Position numbers and translations under genes: made by a program
Assembly: GCA_937996235.1 (NCBI GenBank)
Contig: CALKVK010000023.1
Location: 124,001-188,000 of the forward strand
Length of the DNA stretch: 64,000 nucleotides
DNA from: an uncultured bacterium
GTDB lineage: Bacteria; Planctomycetota; JAJSAM01; JAJVHW01
Direction of reading: 5' to 3'
The notes under the pieces: generated by a model
Seen by the model: only the letters and a program-made list of their open reading frames with translations
Told to the model about the DNA's origin: nothing
The model's database searches: none
Part shown: positions 40,642 to 49,120 of the stretch, piece by piece
How the letters are laid out: every line of letters begins with the position of its first letter
Numbering within the stretch: position 1 is the first letter of the stretch

Positions 40642-40690
40642 CGCCGCGCGCCGCGGCGCCGCGTAACGGCCGCGTGAACGGCTGCGCGCG

Positions 40691-41578
40691 TCAGCCCGGG
40701 AGGCCGTCGCGCACGATCAGCAGCTCGCACCAGAGGTAGGCGGCGGGCGCGGCGAGGAGCAGCGCGTCGAGCATGTCGAGCAGGCCGCCCATCTCGCCGA
40801 AGGTCGGGGCCGAGTCCTTCACGCCGAGCGCGCGCTTGACGTACGACTCGACCAGGTCGCCGCCCTGCCCCGCCAGACTCGCGACGAGCCCGAGACCGGC
40901 GACGACGCGCTCGTCGAACCCGAACCACGCGCCGAGCAGCACGGCCGCGGCGACCGAGCCGACCGACGACGCGAGGGCGCCCTCCCACGTCTTCTTGGGC
41001 GAGACCCAGCACAGCGGGCTGCGCCCGAACATGCGTCCGACGAAGTACGCCGTCGAGTCGCCCAGCTTCACGGCCGCGGCGGTGACGAGGCACAGCGCGA
41101 GGCCGCGCTGCATGCCGTGCGCCGCGGTGCCGCCGATCATGCGCAGCTCGACGAGGAACGAGCCGAGGAGCCCGACCCAGGCGAGCGGCAGCGCGTGCAG
41201 CCCGGCGCGCACGAGATCCTTCGGCTGCGGGCCGTCGGGACCGGGACCGCGCGCGATGCCCGCGACGAGCGGCGCGATCATGAGCGCACCGAGTCCGACG
41301 ACGACGATCGCACGCGCCTCGGCGGGCTCGAGCTGCAGCTCGCTCGCACCCGCGCGCAGCGCGAGCAGCGCGAACGTCGCGATCACCGGCGGCCACACGC
41401 GCAGCGCGTGCCCCGCGGCGGCGAGCATCAGGTACGCCTCGCGCAGCGCGCCCGCGATCAGCAGCGCGAGCAGCGTGCAGGTGGCCCACGCGGACTGCGT
41501 GAAGTGGTCGAAGGCCACGAGGCCCACGACACCCGCGCCCACCAGGAGCCCGGTGACGACGCGCTTCGTGCCCTTCAA
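40691..41578 (-). CDS. cdsA: Phosphatidate cytidylyltransferase (CDP-diacylglycerol synthase)
   Basis: The 295-residue membrane enzyme has seven or eight helices and the family signature near its C-terminus: SYVKRALGVKDSAPTFGEMGGLLDMLDA (spread over about 240-270). It keeps the KR-x4-KD start; the usual HGG-x-x-DR is here EMGGLLDML, a variant of the common G-x-GG-x-x-D pattern. It makes CDP-diacylglycerol from phosphatidate and CTP for phospholipid synthesis. The start is TTG 41578, overlapping the uppS stop as TTGA (41575-41578). The pairing uppS-cdsA is common in bacteria. Confidence 0.93.
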   Translation of the reverse strand: MKGTKRVVTGLLVGAGVVGLVAFDHFTQSAWATCTLLALLIAGALREAYLMLAAAGHALRVWPPVIATFALLALRAGASELQLEPAEARAIVVVGLGALMIAPLVAGIARGPGPDGPQPKDLVRAGLHALPLAWVGLLGSFLVELRMIGGTAAHGMQRGLALCLVTAAAVKLGDSTAYFVGRMFGRSPLCWVSPKKTWEGALASSVGSVAAAVLLGAWFGFDERVVAGLGLVASLAGQGGDLVESYVKRALGVKDSAPTFGEMGGLLDMLDALLLAAPAAYLWCELLIVRDGLPG

Positions 41579-42336
41579 CCCTGGACGAGCCCCCCGAAGC
41601 GCCGCTCGCGGCCGGCGTACTCACGGATGGCCGCGAACAGGTGCTCGCGGCGGAACTCGGGCCACAGCACCTCGGTCACGACGAGCTCGGCGTACGAGAT
41701 CTGCCAGAGCAGGAAGTTCGAGACGCGCATCTCGGACGCGGTGCGCACCACCAGGTCGACGTCGCGCATCGAGGCGTCGTAGAGCCGCGCGGCGAGCGCG
41801 CGTTCGTCCACCTCCTCGGGCGCGAGGCGTCCCGCGCGGACGTCCTCCGCGATGCGCCGCGCAGCGTCGGCGAGCTCCGAGCGCCCGCCGTAGTTGAGCG
41901 CGAGGCGCAGCACCATGCCGTCGTTGTGCGCCGAGAGGCGCTCGGTCTCGCGCAGCTCGCGCAGCGTCTCGTCGGGCAGCTCGTCGGTGCGGCCGATCGT
42001 GCGGAACACGATGCCGTTCCGCTCGATCTCGTCGCGCTCGTCCACCGCGAACCGGCGCAGCAGGTTCATCAGGTACGAGACCTCGCGGCGCGGGCGCTTC
42101 CAGTTCTCGACGCTGAACGCGTAGAGCGTCAGCTCGGCGATGCCGAGCTCCGCCGCCGCGCGCGCGACGTCGCGCACCGAGTCGATGCCCGCCGTGTGGC
42201 CGCGCACGCGCTCCCAGCCGAAGCGCCGCGCCCAGCGGCCGTTGCCGTCCATGATGATCCCGACCGACGCGGGCAGCTTAGCGCGCGGCACGTCGGGGAG
42301 CAGGCGCTCCGGGAACGGCGCGGGCGCGGTCGCCAC
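41575..42336 (-). CDS. uppS: Isoprenyl transferase (undecaprenyl diphosphate synthase)
   Basis: The 253-residue protein has the Z-prenyltransferase signature: VGIIMDGNGRWA with catalytic D30, GHTAGIDSVRDV, LYAFSVENWKRP and the C-terminal DLVVRTASEMRVSNFLLWQ. It makes the C55 lipid carrier for peptidoglycan and surface glycans, which links it to the nearby glycosyltransferases. The start is GTG 42336; the purA stop lies 1 bp upstream, so purA-uppS-cdsA form one operon. Confidence 0.95.
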   Translation of the reverse strand: MATAPAPFPERLLPDVPRAKLPASVGIIMDGNGRWARRFGWERVRGHTAGIDSVRDVARAAAELGIAELTLYAFSVENWKRPRREVSYLMNLLRRFAVDERDEIERNGIVFRTIGRTDELPDETLRELRETERLSAHNDGMVLRLALNYGGRSELADAARRIAEDVRAGRLAPEEVDERALAARLYDASMRDVDLVVRTASEMRVSNFLLWQISYAELVVTEVLWPEFRREHLFAAIREYAGRERRFGGLVQG

Positions 42337-42337
42337 C

Positions 42338-43627
42338 TCAGGCGGCCCCGCCCGCGAGCGGCACGATCTGCTCGCGGCTCGGCCCGACCGACGCCATCGA
42401 GACGCGCGTGCCGATCTGCTCCTCGAGGAAGCGCAGGAACTCGCGCGCCGTGCGCGGGAGCTCGTCGGGCGTGCGCGCGCCCGTGACGTCCTCGTCGAAG
42501 CCCGGCAGCTCCACGTACACCGGCTTCGCGCGCGCGAGCGCGGCGGCCGTCGAGGGCACGTGGTCGATGCGCCCCTCGGGCGTGTCGTACGCCGTGCACA
42601 CGCGCAGCTTCGGGAAGCCGCGCAGCACGTCGAGCTTCACGATCGCCATCTCGTCGATGCCGTTCGTGCGCACGCTGAAGCGCGCGGCGACCGCGTCGAA
42701 CCAGCCGCAGCGGCGCGGCCGGCCGGTCGTCGTGCCGTACTCGCGGCCGATCTCGCGCAGCCGCTCGCCCTCGGGGCCGAGGTCCTCGGTCGGGAACGGC
42801 CCGGCGCCGACGCGCGTCATGTACGCCTTCGAGACGCCGACGACGCGGTCGAGGCTGCGCGGCGGGAGGCCCGTGCCCGCGGGGACGCCGAGCGCACACG
42901 AGTTCGAGCCGGTGACGTACGGGTACGAGCCGAGGTCCACGTCGAGCAGCACGCCCTGCGCGCCCTCGAACAGCACGTTGCGGCCCGCGTCCACGGCGTC
43001 GAGGAGCAGCGTGACCGCGTCGCCGACGAACGGCTGCAGGCGCTCCGCGTGGCGCAGGTACTCGTCGCGGATCGCGGTCGCGTCGAGCGGCTCCTGCCCG
43101 TAGACGTCCACGAGCAGGCGGTTCTTCTCGTCGATGTTCATGCGCAGGCGCTCTTCGAACCACGCCTGCTCGTAGAGGTCGCCCACGCGGATGCCGCGGT
43201 AGCTGACCTTGTCCGCGTAGCACGGGCCGATGCCGCGCCCGGTGGTGCCGTGGGCGCGCGCGCCCGCGACCGCCTCGCGCGCCTTGTCGAGCCGCTTGTG
43301 CCACGGCATCACGACGTGCGCCCGGTCCGAGACCATCAGGTTCTCGGCGACGCGGTGGCCGCGCGCGCGGAGCTCGTCGACCTCGCGCAGCAGCACCTCG
43401 CAGTCCACCACCACGCCGTGCGCGACGACGCACCGCGCGTTCGGGCGGAAGATGCCCGAGGGGATGAGGTGCAGACGGTAGGTCTCGCCGGCGAACACGA
43501 CCGTGTGGCCGGCGTTGCCGCCGCCCTGGTAGCGCACGACCACGTCGGCCGTGTCGGCGAGGAGGTCGACCATCCGGGCCTTGCCCTCGTCGCCCCACTG
43601 CGCACCCAGGACACAGGTCGTCGCCAT
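42338..43627 (-). CDS. purA: Adenylosuccinate synthetase
   Basis: The 429-residue enzyme links IMP and aspartate using GTP, the first AMP-specific step. D13 and H41 sit in QWGDEGKARMVD and GGGNAGHTVVF. IMP contacts are in GTTGRGIGPCYADK, the flexible loop region in VYGQEPLDATAIRDEYLR, and the C-terminal base-binding loop in GPSREQIVPL. The family's P-loop is usually GDEGKGK; here the second Gly is Ala (GDEGKAR). The start ATG 43627 follows GAGAGGACC. It heads the purA-uppS-cdsA operon. Confidence 0.95.
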   Translation of the reverse strand: MATTCVLGAQWGDEGKARMVDLLADTADVVVRYQGGGNAGHTVVFAGETYRLHLIPSGIFRPNARCVVAHGVVVDCEVLLREVDELRARGHRVAENLMVSDRAHVVMPWHKRLDKAREAVAGARAHGTTGRGIGPCYADKVSYRGIRVGDLYEQAWFEERLRMNIDEKNRLLVDVYGQEPLDATAIRDEYLRHAERLQPFVGDAVTLLLDAVDAGRNVLFEGAQGVLLDVDLGSYPYVTGSNSCALGVPAGTGLPPRSLDRVVGVSKAYMTRVGAGPFPTEDLGPEGERLREIGREYGTTTGRPRRCGWFDAVAARFSVRTNGIDEMAIVKLDVLRGFPKLRVCTAYDTPEGRIDHVPSTAAALARAKPVYVELPGFDEDVTGARTPDELPRTAREFLRFLEEQIGTRVSMASVGPSREQIVPLAGGAA

Positions 43628-43765
43628 CTCGTGCGGTCCTCTCGCTCCGTGTGCCGCGGCTCCCGGCGCGCGCACCCGGCGCGGCGCCGCGGGCACATTC
43701 TGGACGTGGCGCAGCGGGGGCGGGCGCAGTTTCGGACTCGCCCGGAGAGTGCCTGCGGCCTCGCG

Positions 43766-44179
43766 CTACACCGACGCGGGCGCGTCCTCGTCCGGGTGGA
43801 CCGCCACGGCCACCACGTGGCCGTCGGGGTCGGCGAAGTACGCGGCCGTGTCGCCCCAGGGCTTCTGCTCGGGCGCCGCGAGTTCCCGGGCCCCCGCCGC
43901 GCGGAGCCGCCGCACGGCGTCGTCGAGGTCGTCCACGGCGACGTAGAGCTCGGCGGAGCCGACGCCGCCCGCGGGAGAGCGCGTCGGCGCGACGCGCGTG
44001 TTCGCGGCGAAGCCCTCGCGCTGATAGACGCTCACGCCCGTCCCGCCGGGGAGCGCCATCTCGACGTAGACCGGCAGGTCCACGGTGACGCGCCAGCCGA
44101 ACGCCGCGACGTAGAAGTCGCGGGCCCGCGCGACGTCGTCGACGGCGAGGATCACGAGCTGGAGGTGCGCGCGCGGCAT
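43766..44179 (-). CDS. VOC-family protein
   Basis: The 137-residue protein has the beta-alpha-beta-beta-beta repeat pair of the VOC fold. It opens with LQLVILAVDDVARARDFYVAAFGW, and the second half begins SAELYVAVDDLDDAVRRLR. It ends with KPWGDTAAYFADPDGHVVAVA, typical of the glyoxalase-I-like group, where the Asp/His may bind a metal. It resembles the other VOC protein at 28404 in layout but not in detail. Substrate unknown. The 128 bases before it and the 260 bases after it (44180-44439) carry no other gene. Confidence 0.85.
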   Translation of the reverse strand: MPRAHLQLVILAVDDVARARDFYVAAFGWRVTVDLPVYVEMALPGGTGVSVYQREGFAANTRVAPTRSPAGGVGSAELYVAVDDLDDAVRRLRAAGARELAAPEQKPWGDTAAYFADPDGHVVAVAVHPDEDAPASV

Positions 44180-44426
44180 CGCGGGAGTCTCGCACGGCGC
44201 GGCTGCGGCCGGCGCGGGCGCCCGCGTTCCCTCCGCGAATCCGCGCGCGAAAACGCGCGCCCGCGTCAACCGGGGACATGCGCGCGCAGCACGTCGTCGT
44301 CGCCCGAGGCGGAGCCCCGCGCCCGCCTCGCGGGCTGCGCGGCACGCCGTCCGCGGGGGCCGACTGCGTGCCGGCGGCCGCGCGCCTTCGACGTCTTCGC
44401 GGCAGCGGCGCCGCGCGCGCCGGGGC

Positions 44427-44432
44427 TACGAT
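44427..44432 (+). promoter_or_regulatory. -10-like TACGAT of a leaderless sigma-factor gene
   Basis: The box ends 7 nt before GTG 44440 and overlaps the frame's ATG at 44431. Transcription would therefore start at GTG 44440 and exclude that ATG. Confidence 0.45.
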
Positions 44433-44439
44433 GCCCGCC

Positions 44440-45126
44440 GTGTCAGGCGCCGAGTCCACCTGCTGGACCGTCATCCGCGACGCCGCCGGCGGCGACGGCG
44501 GTGCCCGCACGCAGCTCGTGACCGCGTACACGCCCGTCATCCGCGCGTACCTCGCCGCGCGCTGGCGCACGTCGCCGCTCCGCGGGAGCGTGGACGACGC
44601 CGTGCAGGACGTGTTCCTGGCGTGCTTCCGCGACGGGGGCGCGCTCGAGCGGGCCGATCCGGAGCTGCCCGGCGGCTTCCGCGCGTTCCTCTACGGCATC
44701 GTGCGCAACATCGCGCGCGAGACGGAGCGGCGCAGCGCGCGGCGGCAGGCGCGGCGCCTCGAATCGGCGCTCGGCGACGACGGCGTCGCGGCCGACGACG
44801 CATCGCTCTCGCGGGTCTTCGACCGCGCGTGGGCGGTGGCGCTCATGCGCGAGGCCGCCGAGGCGCAGCGGCGCGCGGCGGAGGCCGCGGGTCCGGACGC
44901 CGTGCGCCGCGTCGAGCTGCTGCGGCTGCGCTTCCACGACGGACTCCCGATCCGCGACATCGCGGCGCGCTGGGGCGACGACCCGGCGCGCGTCCACCGC
45001 GAGTACGCGAAGGCCCGCACCGAGTTCCAGGACGCGCTCGTCGCGGTGCTCACGTTCCATCACCCGCGCCCGCGGCCGCAGGCGCTCGACGAGGCGCGGC
45101 GGCTCCTCGGGCTCCTCGGTGAGTGA
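44440..45126 (+). CDS. ECF-type RNA polymerase sigma factor paired with a kinase gene
   Basis: The 228-residue protein has region 2 (about 20-100: VDDAVQDVFLACFRDGGALE, GFRAFLYGIVRNIARETERR). Region 4 spans about 150-205 (RVELLRLRFHDGLPIRDIAAR, with a YAKARTEFQDAL recognition helix). GTG 44440 is chosen because the -10-like box ends 7 nt before it; ATG 44431 would start inside the box. The following gene, 51 bp away, is a membrane Ser/Thr kinase with a beta-propeller. In planctomycetes and relatives such pairs form ECF/kinase systems, where phosphorylation instead of an anti-sigma factor is thought to control activity (known of the family, not shown here). Confidence 0.88.
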   Translation: MSGAESTCWTVIRDAAGGDGGARTQLVTAYTPVIRAYLAARWRTSPLRGSVDDAVQDVFLACFRDGGALERADPELPGGFRAFLYGIVRNIARETERRSARRQARRLESALGDDGVAADDASLSRVFDRAWAVALMREAAEAQRRAAEAAGPDAVRRVELLRLRFHDGLPIRDIAARWGDDPARVHREYAKARTEFQDALVAVLTFHHPRPRPQALDEARRLLGLLGE

Positions 45127-45177
45127 GCGGGCGATGCGCGCGCCGAGCGACCCCGGGTCGGCGCTTCGGAGCGGCGC

Positions 45178-48100
45178 GTGAGCTCCGGCGACGACTCGCT
45201 CTCGGACATCGAGCTCGACCGCGGGCTCTCCGCCGCGTTCGGCGCCGCGGACGCCGGCGACGACAGCGCCTCCGAGCAGCCGACGATCGCCGGCACGCCC
45301 CGCGGCGGCCTCCTCGACTCGCTCCGCACGGCGTACGGCGTCGTCGCCGCGGTGGACCTCGACGACTCCGCCGCGCGCGACGCGCCCGGCCCCGCGCCGA
45401 AGAGCACCTCGCGCTACGAGGACCGCGGCGAGATCGCGCGCGGCGGCATGGGCGTCGTGCACCACGTGCGCGACCGCGACCTGCGGCGCAGCCTCGCGAT
45501 GAAGGTGCTGCTCGGCCGCGGGTCCGGCGACGACGCGTCGGCGGCGCAGGTGCACCCGGAGCTGCTCAACCGCTTCCTCGAGGAGGCGCAGGTGACGGCG
45601 CAGCTCGCGCACCCGGGCGTCGTGCCCGTCCACGAGCTCGGAGTGGACGCGCGCGGCCGCGTCTTCTTCACGATGCAGCTCGTCCGCGGGAAGACGCTCT
45701 CCGAGATCATCGAGCTCGCGCGCGCCGGCCGCGACGGCTGGACGCGCACGCGCGCGCTGCAGGTCATCCTGCGCGTCTGCGAGACGCTCGCGTTCGCGCA
45801 CGACAAGGGCGTGATCCACCGCGACGTGAAGCCCGACAACGTGATGGTCGGCCGCTTCGGCGAGACGTACCTGATGGACTGGGGCCTCGCGAAGGTGCTC
45901 GACCGCGCGGACCTGCACGACCTGCGCCTGCGCGACGCGGACGCGGGCGCGCTCTCGCTCGTCGAGACGAAGCGCGACGAGCGCGGCGGCGGCGGCGACT
46001 CCCCGATCCTGACGATGGACGGCGTCGTCGTCGGCACGCCGGCCTACATGCCGCCCGAGCAGGCGCGCGGCGCGATCGGCGACATCGACGAGCGGGCCGA
46101 CATCTACGCCGTGGGCGCGCTGCTCTACGAGCTGCTCACGGGCCGCGCGCCGTACGTCGAGCCCGGCACGAAGGTCGCGCCGCGCGTGGTGCTCGCGGCC
46201 GTGCACATGGGCCCGCCGAAGCCGGTCCGCGAGATCGATCCGGACCTGCCCGACGAGATCGTCGCCGTCTGCGAGAAGGCGATGGCGCGCGAGCGCGGCG
46301 ACCGCTACGCGTCGGCCGAGGCGCTCGCGGCGGACATCCAGGCGTTCCTGGAGGGGCGCGTGGTGCGCGCGTACCGCACGGGGCCGCTCGTCGAGGCGCA
46401 GAAGTGGGTCGGCCGCAACCGTGCGCTCGCGGCGAGCGTCGCCGCGGGTCTCGTCCTCGCGCTCGGCGGGTCCATCGCGTTCGCGGTCCACGCGAACCGC
46501 GCCGCGCGGATCGAGCGCGCGGAGCGCGTCCGCGCCGAGGGGCTGCGGCTCTCCGCGCGCGCGGGCAACGAGGGCGAGCACAACCCCGCGCTCGCGCTGG
46601 GGCTGGCCATCCAGGGAGCGGAGCGCGCGGACGACCCGTACGGGCGCACGGCGCTGTACCGCGCCCTCGCGAACCTGAACGAGGTGGCCACGCTCGAGCG
46701 GCACCCGTCGTACGTGGACGCGGTGGGGATGAGCGCCGACGGGCACCGTCTCCTCAGCTTCTCGGACTACGGCGCGCAGGCGCGCGGCGAGCTGGTGCTG
46801 TGGGACCTCGACACGCGCACGCCGCTGCGGCGCGCGGACGCCCACGACGGCCCCATCGCGCGCGGCGGCTACGAGTGGTCCGGGGACCGGGTGGCGACGC
46901 GCGGCGCGGACGACCGCACCGTGCGCATCTGGAGCGTCGTCGACGGCACCTGCCTGCGGACGATCGCGCTCGAAGCCGACGCGGCGGCGGTCTCGTGGGA
47001 TGCGTCCGGCGAACTCCTCGCCGTCGTGACGAGCGACGGGCGCCTCGCGCTGTGGGACATGGCGGACGCGGCGCCGCGGCTCGCCGTCGCGCTCGACGGC
47101 GCGGGCCCGCTCGCCGTCGCGCTGCGCCCGGACGGCGCGCAGGTCGCGGTGGAGCACGCGGACGCGACCGTCGTCGTCCGCGACGCGGCGACCGGCGCCG
47201 AGCTGACGCGGCTCCCGGCGCCGGGCCCCGCGGCCGACGCGCCGTCCCGCAGCGGACGTCTCGTCTGGCTCGACGGGGGCCGGCTGCTCGCGGTGATGCG
47301 CAGCGACCCCGCCGCGGCGCCGGTGCCTGGGGCGCCGCCCCTCGGCTGGACCGAGGTCTGGGACGTGGCCGCGGGGCAGCGGGTGGCGGCCCTCGGCGCG
47401 GGCGACGAGCGCAGCGCGTGCCTGCTCGCCGACGCGCGCGGACGCACGCTCGCGCTGCTGCTCGCGCAGCCCGACTGGAACGGACGCGCCGCCGTCGCGT
47501 GGGACGCGGTCGAGCGGCGCGAGCTGTGGCGCGTGGACGACGTCCCCGAGCAGAAGCTGCACGCCGTCTCGCCGTCGGGCCGCTACGTGGTCGGGGGGAT
47601 GCTCTCGGGGGACGTGCCGCCGTTCTCGCTGACGCTCCGCGACGGCCGCTCGGGGCGGGTCGAGGCGCTGCTGCGGGGCCACACGTACGGCGAGTCCGGC
47701 GCGACGGTGACGGACGCGGGGCTCGTCGCGAGCACGTCCGGCGACACCACCGTGCGCCTCTGGCGGAAGGCGTCCCCGCTGACGTTCGAGGGCACCGCCG
47801 ACTGGGACCTCGCCGGCGCGAGCCTCGTCCACCTGCTCTGCGGCGGCAGGAGGGCCGTCGTCCGCGACGCGGCGGGGCGCCTCGCGTGCCGCTCCGTTCC
47901 CGACGGGGCGTCGCTCTACGCGCTCCCCGCCGGAGTGGCGACCGAACACGTCACCGTCGGCGTCGCGCGCGACCGGCTCGCGGTCCTCGACCCGGCCACG
48001 GGGCGCGTGGACATCCTGGACGCGCTCGACGGGCGGCGCCTGCGGGAGCTCCCGGCGCCGGCCACGTGGCAGCGGGGCGACATCGCACTGCTCGCCTTCT

Positions 48101-49071
48101 CGGCCGACGGCACGCGGCTCCTGCGCTGGTCCGCCGGGTCGCTGGAGGTCTTCGACCCCGGCGACGGCGCGCTCGCCTCGCGCTGCGCGACCGACCTCGT
48201 GCCGCGCTGGCCGCAGCCGGTCTGGTGCCCCGAGGGGCGCTCCGTCCTCGTCAGCATGGGTCCCGACCGGCGGGTCGTGGAGGTGGACGTCGCGGACGGC
48301 GCGCTCGTGCGCACCTTCGAGGGCGTTCACACCGGGCTGCCCACCGGTGTGGCGGTGAGCGGCTCGGGCGCCGTCGTCGCGACGTGCGCCGCCGACACCT
48401 CGCTGGTGCTGTGGGACCGCGCGACGGCGACGGTGCTCGGCCGCGTGCGCGGGCTCCATATGGGCGACCTCCTCCCCGCGTTCGACCCGAGCGGGCGCTT
48501 CGTCGTCGTCCGCGACAACGTGCACACGCTCACCCTCGTGGACGTGGCGCGGCGTCGCGTGTTCGCGGAGATCGACCTGCCGGGCTGGGGCGGCACGGCG
48601 TTCCTCGGCGCGGACGTGATCGCGGGCGGCGCCGGGACCGTCCTGCGCATCCCGCTCGACCCGCTCGCCGCGGCGCGGCGCGCGCTGCCGCGTCCGCTGC
48701 TCCCGCTCGAGCTCGCGAACTTCGACGTGGGCGACGCGGCGGAGCGCGCGGCGCTCGTCGACGCGTACGTCGCGTGGACCACCGCGCCCCTGCGCGTCGA
48801 GGCCATCGCGCTCGACTCCGTCGCCGCGGGCGACATCGACCGCGCCCGCCGCTGCCGCGCGCGGATCGAGGAGCTCGGCCCGGACGGCGCCGAGCTGCTC
48901 CTCGTCCGCGCGGCGCTGGAGCTCGCCGACGACGACGCCGACGCCGCCCTCCGCACCCTCGGCGAGGCCGTCGACGCCGGCTGCGGTCCCCGGTCCCTCC
49001 ACCACGCCGCGTTCGAGCGGCTGCGCGACCGCGCGGAGTGGCCGGAGCTCGAGGAGCGCGCGCGCCGCTGA
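45178..49071 (+). CDS. Transmembrane Ser/Thr protein kinase with WD40-like beta-propeller
   Basis: The 1297-residue protein has a kinase domain at about 80-370: GEIARGGMGVV, K109 in LAMKVL, HRDVKPDN (D216), DWGLAK with DWG in place of DFG (D234), and GTPAYMPPEQARG. One membrane helix lies near 413-435 (LAASVAAGLVLALGGSIAF). Outside the membrane come seven or more WD40-type blades, for example VLWDLDTRTPL, VRIWSVVDGTC and VWDVAAGQRV, plus a helical C-terminal end. The inside kinase and outside propeller form a sensor; the signal is unknown. GTG 45178 follows the sigma gene by 51 bp. A REP palindrome begins 11 bp after the stop. Confidence 0.93.
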   Translation: MSSGDDSLSDIELDRGLSAAFGAADAGDDSASEQPTIAGTPRGGLLDSLRTAYGVVAAVDLDDSAARDAPGPAPKSTSRYEDRGEIARGGMGVVHHVRDRDLRRSLAMKVLLGRGSGDDASAAQVHPELLNRFLEEAQVTAQLAHPGVVPVHELGVDARGRVFFTMQLVRGKTLSEIIELARAGRDGWTRTRALQVILRVCETLAFAHDKGVIHRDVKPDNVMVGRFGETYLMDWGLAKVLDRADLHDLRLRDADAGALSLVETKRDERGGGGDSPILTMDGVVVGTPAYMPPEQARGAIGDIDERADIYAVGALLYELLTGRAPYVEPGTKVAPRVVLAAVHMGPPKPVREIDPDLPDEIVAVCEKAMARERGDRYASAEALAADIQAFLEGRVVRAYRTGPLVEAQKWVGRNRALAASVAAGLVLALGGSIAFAVHANRAARIERAERVRAEGLRLSARAGNEGEHNPALALGLAIQGAERADDPYGRTALYRALANLNEVATLERHPSYVDAVGMSADGHRLLSFSDYGAQARGELVLWDLDTRTPLRRADAHDGPIARGGYEWSGDRVATRGADDRTVRIWSVVDGTCLRTIALEADAAAVSWDASGELLAVVTSDGRLALWDMADAAPRLAVALDGAGPLAVALRPDGAQVAVEHADATVVVRDAATGAELTRLPAPGPAADAPSRSGRLVWLDGGRLLAVMRSDPAAAPVPGAPPLGWTEVWDVAAGQRVAALGAGDERSACLLADARGRTLALLLAQPDWNGRAAVAWDAVERRELWRVDDVPEQKLHAVSPSGRYVVGGMLSGDVPPFSLTLRDGRSGRVEALLRGHTYGESGATVTDAGLVASTSGDTTVRLWRKASPLTFEGTADWDLAGASLVHLLCGGRRAVVRDAAGRLACRSVPDGASLYALPAGVATEHVTVGVARDRLAVLDPATGRVDILDALDGRRLRELPAPATWQRGDIALLAFSADGTRLLRWSAGSLEVFDPGDGALASRCATDLVPRWPQPVWCPEGRSVLVSMGPDRRVVEVDVADGALVRTFEGVHTGLPTGVAVSGSGAVVATCAADTSLVLWDRATATVLGRVRGLHMGDLLPAFDPSGRFVVVRDNVHTLTLVDVARRRVFAEIDLPGWGGTAFLGADVIAGGAGTVLRIPLDPLAAARRALPRPLLPLELANFDVGDAAERAALVDAYVAWTTAPLRVEAIALDSVAAGDIDRARRCRARIEELGPDGAELLLVRAALELADDDADAALRTLGEAVDAGCGPRSLHHAAFERLRDRAEWPELEERARR

Positions 49072-49081
49072 CCACCGACCA

Positions 49082-49110
49082 CTACGAACGGTGTCTGACA
49101 CCGTTCGTAG
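49082..49110. repeat. REP-like palindrome between convergent genes
   Basis: Perfect 14-nt arms CTACGAACGGTGTC/GACACCGTTCGTAG around a single T. It lies between the kinase stop and the stop of the FG-GAP/ricin gene. Confidence 0.9.
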
Positions 49111-49120
49111 CGGCTGCTCC

